Part shown: positions 46,101 to 48,793 of the stretch, one piece after another
Position numbering within the stretch: the stretch's first letter is position 1
How the letters are laid out: every line of letters starts with the position of its first letter
Assembly (NCBI GenBank): GCA_025358765.1
Contig: JANYIG010000267.1
Span: 1-48,793, forward strand
DNA from: Candidatus Kapaibacterium sp.
Lineage (GTDB): Bacteria; Bacteroidota; Ignavibacteria; Kapaibacteriales; UBA4661
Length of the DNA: 48,793 bases
Reading direction: 5' to 3'
The notes under the pieces: generated by a model
Seen by the model: the letters and a program-made list of their open reading frames with translations, nothing else
What the model was told of the DNA's origin: nothing
Database searches by the model: none
Position numbers and translations under genes: made by a program

Positions 46101-47570
46101 GCGATTTCTACATCATCCGGCGCAGAAGTCCAGAAGCCGCTTGCAACAGTTGTTATTGGCGGGCTGGTCTCGGCAACGCTCCTTACGCTTATTGTCCTAC
46201 CGGTGTTGTACGTTCTCGTAGAAACATGGTCGGAGCGGCGTATTATTCGCAAAGCCTATCGTGTAAAAAGTGGGCAAGCTGATAATCAAGCCGATAACCA
46301 AGCGGGTTCTGTTATTATTATCGCGCTGTTGTTGTTGGGCGCTGGGGCATTCCGTCCTGTGTTCGCCCAAACGCCGAATGCTCCGGGGCTTCAAAACTTG
46401 ACATTGGAACAAGCCATCGAAAGGGCAATCAAGCATAACCCCACGATCCAATCGGCAAACACAGAAATCAACCTACAACGCGCTTTAAAACGAACGGCAA
46501 CGGACATTGGCAAAACAAATGTTTCGCTGTCGTTAGGGCAATACAATAGTTTCGCACAGGATAATAATATTACTCTTTCGCAAACTATACCGTTCCCAAC
46601 CGTGTTTTTCGGGCAAGCTGCATTGGGCGAGGCGCAGGTTCGTGGTGCGGAGCTAAAACTTGCGACCACGCAAAACGAACTTGTGTATGCCGTAAAATCG
46701 GCGTTTTATCAAGTCGTGGTGCTGACGGAGCGCGAACGGCTGTTGCGCGAACAAGACAGTATGGTGACTATTTTTGTCAAGGCTGCTGATACGCGGCATA
46801 AAATCGGTGAAACTACGCAACTTGAGGCATCTACAGCCGCGTTGCAAGCCTCTGAAATCAACGTAGCACTTGCCCAAACCCGCGCCGATATTCACACGGC
46901 GGAGCGGCAATTGCAAACTATTCTGGCAAGTGATTCCTCTATTGGTATTATTCCACCTTCATCACTCAAGCGGGCGCTGCAAATGCCGAGTGATACAGCG
47001 ACGTTCGCACGTAACCCGCTTTACGCTTTCGTGAAGCAGCACATTGAGATTGCCGCTGCCGCCAAAACAGTAGAAGCAGCGCGTATTTTGCCCGATGTGA
47101 GCATAGGCTATTTTTCACAAACCCTGATTGGAACGCAGGAAGGCGGACGGGTCTATGGAGCAAGTGACCGTTTTTCGGGCTTTCAGGTTGGTATTTCGGT
47201 GCCGCTTTGGATTGTGCCGCAGCTCGCAAAGATAGAAGCAGCAGAGCTTGCAGCCGATATTGCCCGCACAAACGCTGAAGCCTATCGTCTCCAGCTTTCA
47301 GGCGTTTTTGCTAAGGCTGTGCAACAATTTTTGAAACTCCAAACCAGCGTAACGTTTTACGAACAAAACGCACTTCCACAAGCCGCTTTGGTACAATCCA
47401 CCGCGCAAAAACTGTACGAGCGCGGCGAAGTGGGTTATGTAGAATACTCGCAAAGCCTCGCCCGCGTTATCACGGTCAAAACGAACTATGTGGAATCCCT
47501 TGCACAGTATAATCAAGCCGTTCTCACGCTTGAATATCTTGCCGGAAATGACGTTGCAGAAATCAAATAA
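43104..47570 (+). CDS. CzcA/CusA-type heavy-metal RND pump fused to a TolC-type outer-membrane channel
   Basis: This 1488-residue chain joins two parts of a tripartite efflux pump. Residues ~1-1040 are a complete HME-type RND proton/metal antiporter. They hold LPIDAVPDITNNQVQIITRSP near the N-terminus, twelve TM helices, and the TM4 motif DFGIIVDGAVIIVEA (Asp405, Asp411), which is close to the DFG-DGA-VEN pattern of divalent-cation pumps (Zn/Co/Cd/Ni) with Asn changed to Ala. A short Gln/Asn/Asp linker leads to a hydrophobic, signal-peptide-like segment at ~1069-1088 ending VFAQ. The rest (~1095-1488) is an outer-membrane factor domain with two TolC repeats (LTLEQAIERAIKHNPTIQSA, LSQTIPFP, later GISVPLW and LYERGEVGYVEYSQS). 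Such fusions are known in Bacteroidota. The adaptor gene follows 27 bases downstream. Confidence 0.95.
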   Translation: MLNSIISFSIRNKLIIAMLTLVLIAWGTYSVIQLPIDAVPDITNNQVQIITRSPSLAAQEIERLITFPVETALANIPGREEIRSLSRFGLSVVTIVFKENIDIYWARQQVSERMKEAAVQIPQGIGSPEMAPLTTGLGEIYQYVLQPKQGFKDKFSLMELRSIQDWIVRRRLLGTEGVADISSFGGRLKQYEIALDPDRLRALNISIGDIFTVLEHNNQNTGGAYIDKQPQAYFIRTEGLARSLEDIGKIAVKTRPDGIPVLIRDVATVQFGNAIRYGAMTRITAEGERGEVVGGIVMMLKGENSSKVIANVKERIADIAASLPEGLEIIPFLDRTKLVNNAISTVSTNLAEGALIVVCVLVLFLGNLRAGLVVASAIPLSLLFAIALMNIFGVSGNLMSLGAIDFGIIVDGAVIIVEATLHHLHEPKANYRLKQSLTQEEMDEEVYQSASKILSSAAFGVIIILIVYLPILSLVGVEGKMFRPMAQTVAFAILGAFILSLTYIPMMSSLFLSKEPYTKQNFADRMMMVLRRNYAPVLVWALRRKIIIIAASFVLFLGTLVLFLSMGGEFIPTLDEGDFAVETRTLTGSSLSHTLETTLQAGTLLTKNFPEVKLVVGKIGSSEIPTDPMPIEAADLIIMLKPRNEWTSAHSRDELAEKMQNALEAIPGVEFGFQQPIQMRFNELMTGAKQDVVLKIYGEDLDVLAEQAAKVGKIASGIQGATDVYIERVTGLQQIVVQFERDELARFGVAVNDINQAVRTAFAGETAGLMFENERRYDLVVRLDTASRRTLEDVQNLLITTPSGNQVPLRQLASVRVELGPNQIQREDAKRRIMVGFNVRNRDVESIVLELRQKIQAQVKLPVGYFITYGGTFENLVEAKKRLSIAVPIALLLIFAILYFTFHSVKYGLLIFTAIPLSTIGGVLALWLRGMPFSISAGIGFIALFGVAVLNGIVLIGYFNRLKDEGITDICEIVMLGTSARLRPVLMTAAVASFGFLPMAISTSSGAEVQKPLATVVIGGLVSATLLTLIVLPVLYVLVETWSERRIIRKAYRVKSGQADNQADNQAGSVIIIALLLLGAGAFRPVFAQTPNAPGLQNLTLEQAIERAIKHNPTIQSANTEINLQRALKRTATDIGKTNVSLSLGQYNSFAQDNNITLSQTIPFPTVFFGQAALGEAQVRGAELKLATTQNELVYAVKSAFYQVVVLTERERLLREQDSMVTIFVKAADTRHKIGETTQLEASTAALQASEINVALAQTRADIHTAERQLQTILASDSSIGIIPPSSLKRALQMPSDTATFARNPLYAFVKQHIEIAAAAKTVEAARILPDVSIGYFSQTLIGTQEGGRVYGASDRFSGFQVGISVPLWIVPQLAKIEAAELAADIARTNAEAYRLQLSGVFAKAVQQFLKLQTSVTFYEQNALPQAALVQSTAQKLYERGEVGYVEYSQSLARVITVKTNYVESLAQYNQAVLTLEYLAGNDVAEIK

Positions 47571-47597
47571 GCATCAACAATCTTTATTATTTTTATC

Positions 47598-48793
47598 ATG
47601 ATACCATACTCCAAACGCCCGTTTTTCCTAATGCTTTCCTATGTGCTTGCCTTCGGATTGCTCATCTCCTGTAGCAAAAAAGATATTCCGGCGGTAGCGG
47701 AAAAACCATTGCCAGAAGAAAATGTCACAAAGGTTGAACTCACGAGTGACCAATACACGATGGCGGGTATTGAGCTTGGCAAAGTGGAAATCAAAAATTT
47801 GAGCAGCATTCTCAAACTCAATGGAATGCTTAGTACGCCGCCGCAAAATGCGGTTTCCATTTCGCCACGCATCGGTGGTTACATCCGTTCCACGACGCTT
47901 TTGCAGGGGCTTCGTGTTCGCAAAGGGCAGACACTTGCCGTGCTGGAGCATCAAGACGTGATAACACTTCAACAAGAATTTCTTGAAACACGCAATCGCT
48001 TGGAGTTTGCCGAAGCAGAATTTAGACGGCAGGAGACTTTGCAAAAGGAAAATATCAATGCTATCAAAACCTTTCAGCAAACTGCCACTGACTACAAAAG
48101 CCTCAAAGCACGATTGTATGCGCTCAAGCAGCGCCTTGCACTCATCGGCATCAATGCTGATGCCCTTCAAGATAGTGGAATTACCGGAACGTACACCATC
48201 ACCTCGCCAATAGACGGTTATGTGGCTGAAGTAAACATCGTACTCGGTCAATTTGTTTCGCCGAATGATGTGGTGTGTCGGATTATCAACAATACACATT
48301 TACACGCCGAATTAACAGTGTTTGAGCGGGATGTTCCTAAAATTCGAGAGGGGCAGCACATTCGGTTTACACTTGTGAACGAAACGGAAGAGCGCACGGC
48401 AACAGTGTTTATGATTGGTCGGGAAATCACCAAAGACCGCACACTCCGTGTTGATGCTCATTTGGAAAAAGAAGATATGCGGCTTTTGCCAAATACTGCA
48501 TTGAAGGCGCTGGTTGAACTTGGTGAACAGCCGGTGAGTGCGGTGCAAGATGCTGCCTTGCTGAGTGCGGGCGGTAAAGAATATATTTTTATTGCCTTGG
48601 CGGAATCTTCCGACATAAGCAGTAAAATAGATAACAAGAACAAGGCTACGAACGTTGGAAAGAAGCTCTTTCAAATGATGGAAGTAAAGCGAGGCGCTTC
48701 GGTGGGTGGGTGGACGGAAGTTTCCTTGCCTTCATCATTTGACACAACAAACGCAAAAGTGGTTGTCAAAGGAGCATATTCGCTGCTCTCGAA
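47598..48793 (+). CDS. CusB/CzcB-type periplasmic adaptor lipoprotein (3' partial)
   Basis: ATG 47598 opens a frame that runs to the end of the window (~398 codons), so the 3' end is cut off. The N-terminus is a lipoprotein signal with lipobox LISC at Cys25, followed by SKKD. The body is a membrane fusion protein: a barrel-sandwich half (SISPRIGGYIRSTTLLQGLRVRKGQTLAVLEHQ), an alpha-helical hairpin (~120-180), the returning lipoyl half (YTITSPIDGYVAEVNIVLGQFVSPNDVVCRI) and a beta-barrel (LHAELTVFERDVPKIREGQ). It links the RND pump to the outer-membrane channel and in CusB binds metal ions. The gene lies 27 bases after the pump-channel fusion and is surely co-transcribed. No SD is visible. Confidence 0.93.
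   Translation, partial: MIPYSKRPFFLMLSYVLAFGLLISCSKKDIPAVAEKPLPEENVTKVELTSDQYTMAGIELGKVEIKNLSSILKLNGMLSTPPQNAVSISPRIGGYIRSTTLLQGLRVRKGQTLAVLEHQDVITLQQEFLETRNRLEFAEAEFRRQETLQKENINAIKTFQQTATDYKSLKARLYALKQRLALIGINADALQDSGITGTYTITSPIDGYVAEVNIVLGQFVSPNDVVCRIINNTHLHAELTVFERDVPKIREGQHIRFTLVNETEERTATVFMIGREITKDRTLRVDAHLEKEDMRLLPNTALKALVELGEQPVSAVQDAALLSAGGKEYIFIALAESSDISSKIDNKNKATNVGKKLFQMMEVKRGASVGGWTEVSLPSSFDTTNAKVVVKGAYSLLS

Overview
The window looks like chromosomal DNA from a member of the Bacteroidota/Chlorobiota (FCB) group. Two secreted proteins end in a type IX secretion (T9SS) C-terminal sorting domain. Two very large periplasmic-propeller histidine kinases, a CzcA-TolC fusion and a Gln-rich DUF4175-like protein point the same way. 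Several genes have clear Shine-Dalgarno (SD) sequences (AGGAG/GGAGG) and others have none, which fits Chlorobiota/Kapabacteria/Ignavibacteria relatives better than classical Bacteroidetes. This placement is an inference; no rRNA gene is present to test it. I found no phage, intact insertion sequence, CRISPR array or tRNA gene.

Layout. Positions 1-7.1 kb hold the end of a DUF4175-like gene, a DUF2887 nuclease remnant that has lost its core, a secreted sugar-binding-like protein, RNase HI and a methyl-accepting chemotaxis protein on the minus strand, and adenylosuccinate lyase (purB). Positions 7.2-17.6 kb are a minus-strand block of envelope and secreted proteins: a BNR/Asp-box propeller protein, a Uma2-family nuclease, a double-OmpA-domain protein, a 1226-residue T9SS cargo protein and a 57-residue Lys/Glu-rich exported peptide. 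Positions 17.9-22.5 kb hold an 85-residue unknown gene with tsaB, an enoyl-CoA hydratase relative, a metallo-beta-lactamase-fold hydrolase, and a PolX whose polymerase catalytic residues appear lost. Positions 22.6-29.7 kb are two tandem paralogous sensor kinases with 14 propeller blades each and no adjacent response regulator. Positions 29.7-36.5 kb hold cob(I)alamin adenosyltransferase, an ECF sigma factor overlapping a ChrR-type cupin, L-lysine 6-transaminase, rpsO and pnp. Positions 36.6-42.1 kb are a minus-strand block of M48 protease, HupE/UreJ-like membrane protein, TPR protein and DUF4331 protein with a T9SS tail. Positions 42.3-48.8 kb are a heavy-metal efflux locus: a His-rich small protein, a palindrome, a decayed CzcA N-terminus, a CzcA-TolC fusion, and a CusB-type lipoprotein cut by the window end.

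How the parts fit. The minus-strand envelope block and the two propeller kinases suggest heavy investment in cell-surface function and sensing. The efflux genes form one divalent-metal export machine in which the inner-membrane pump and outer-membrane channel are translated as a single chain. That chain carries an internal signal-peptide-like segment at the junction. The adjacent DUF4331-TPR-HupE block may also concern metals, but only by position and by the HupE family link.
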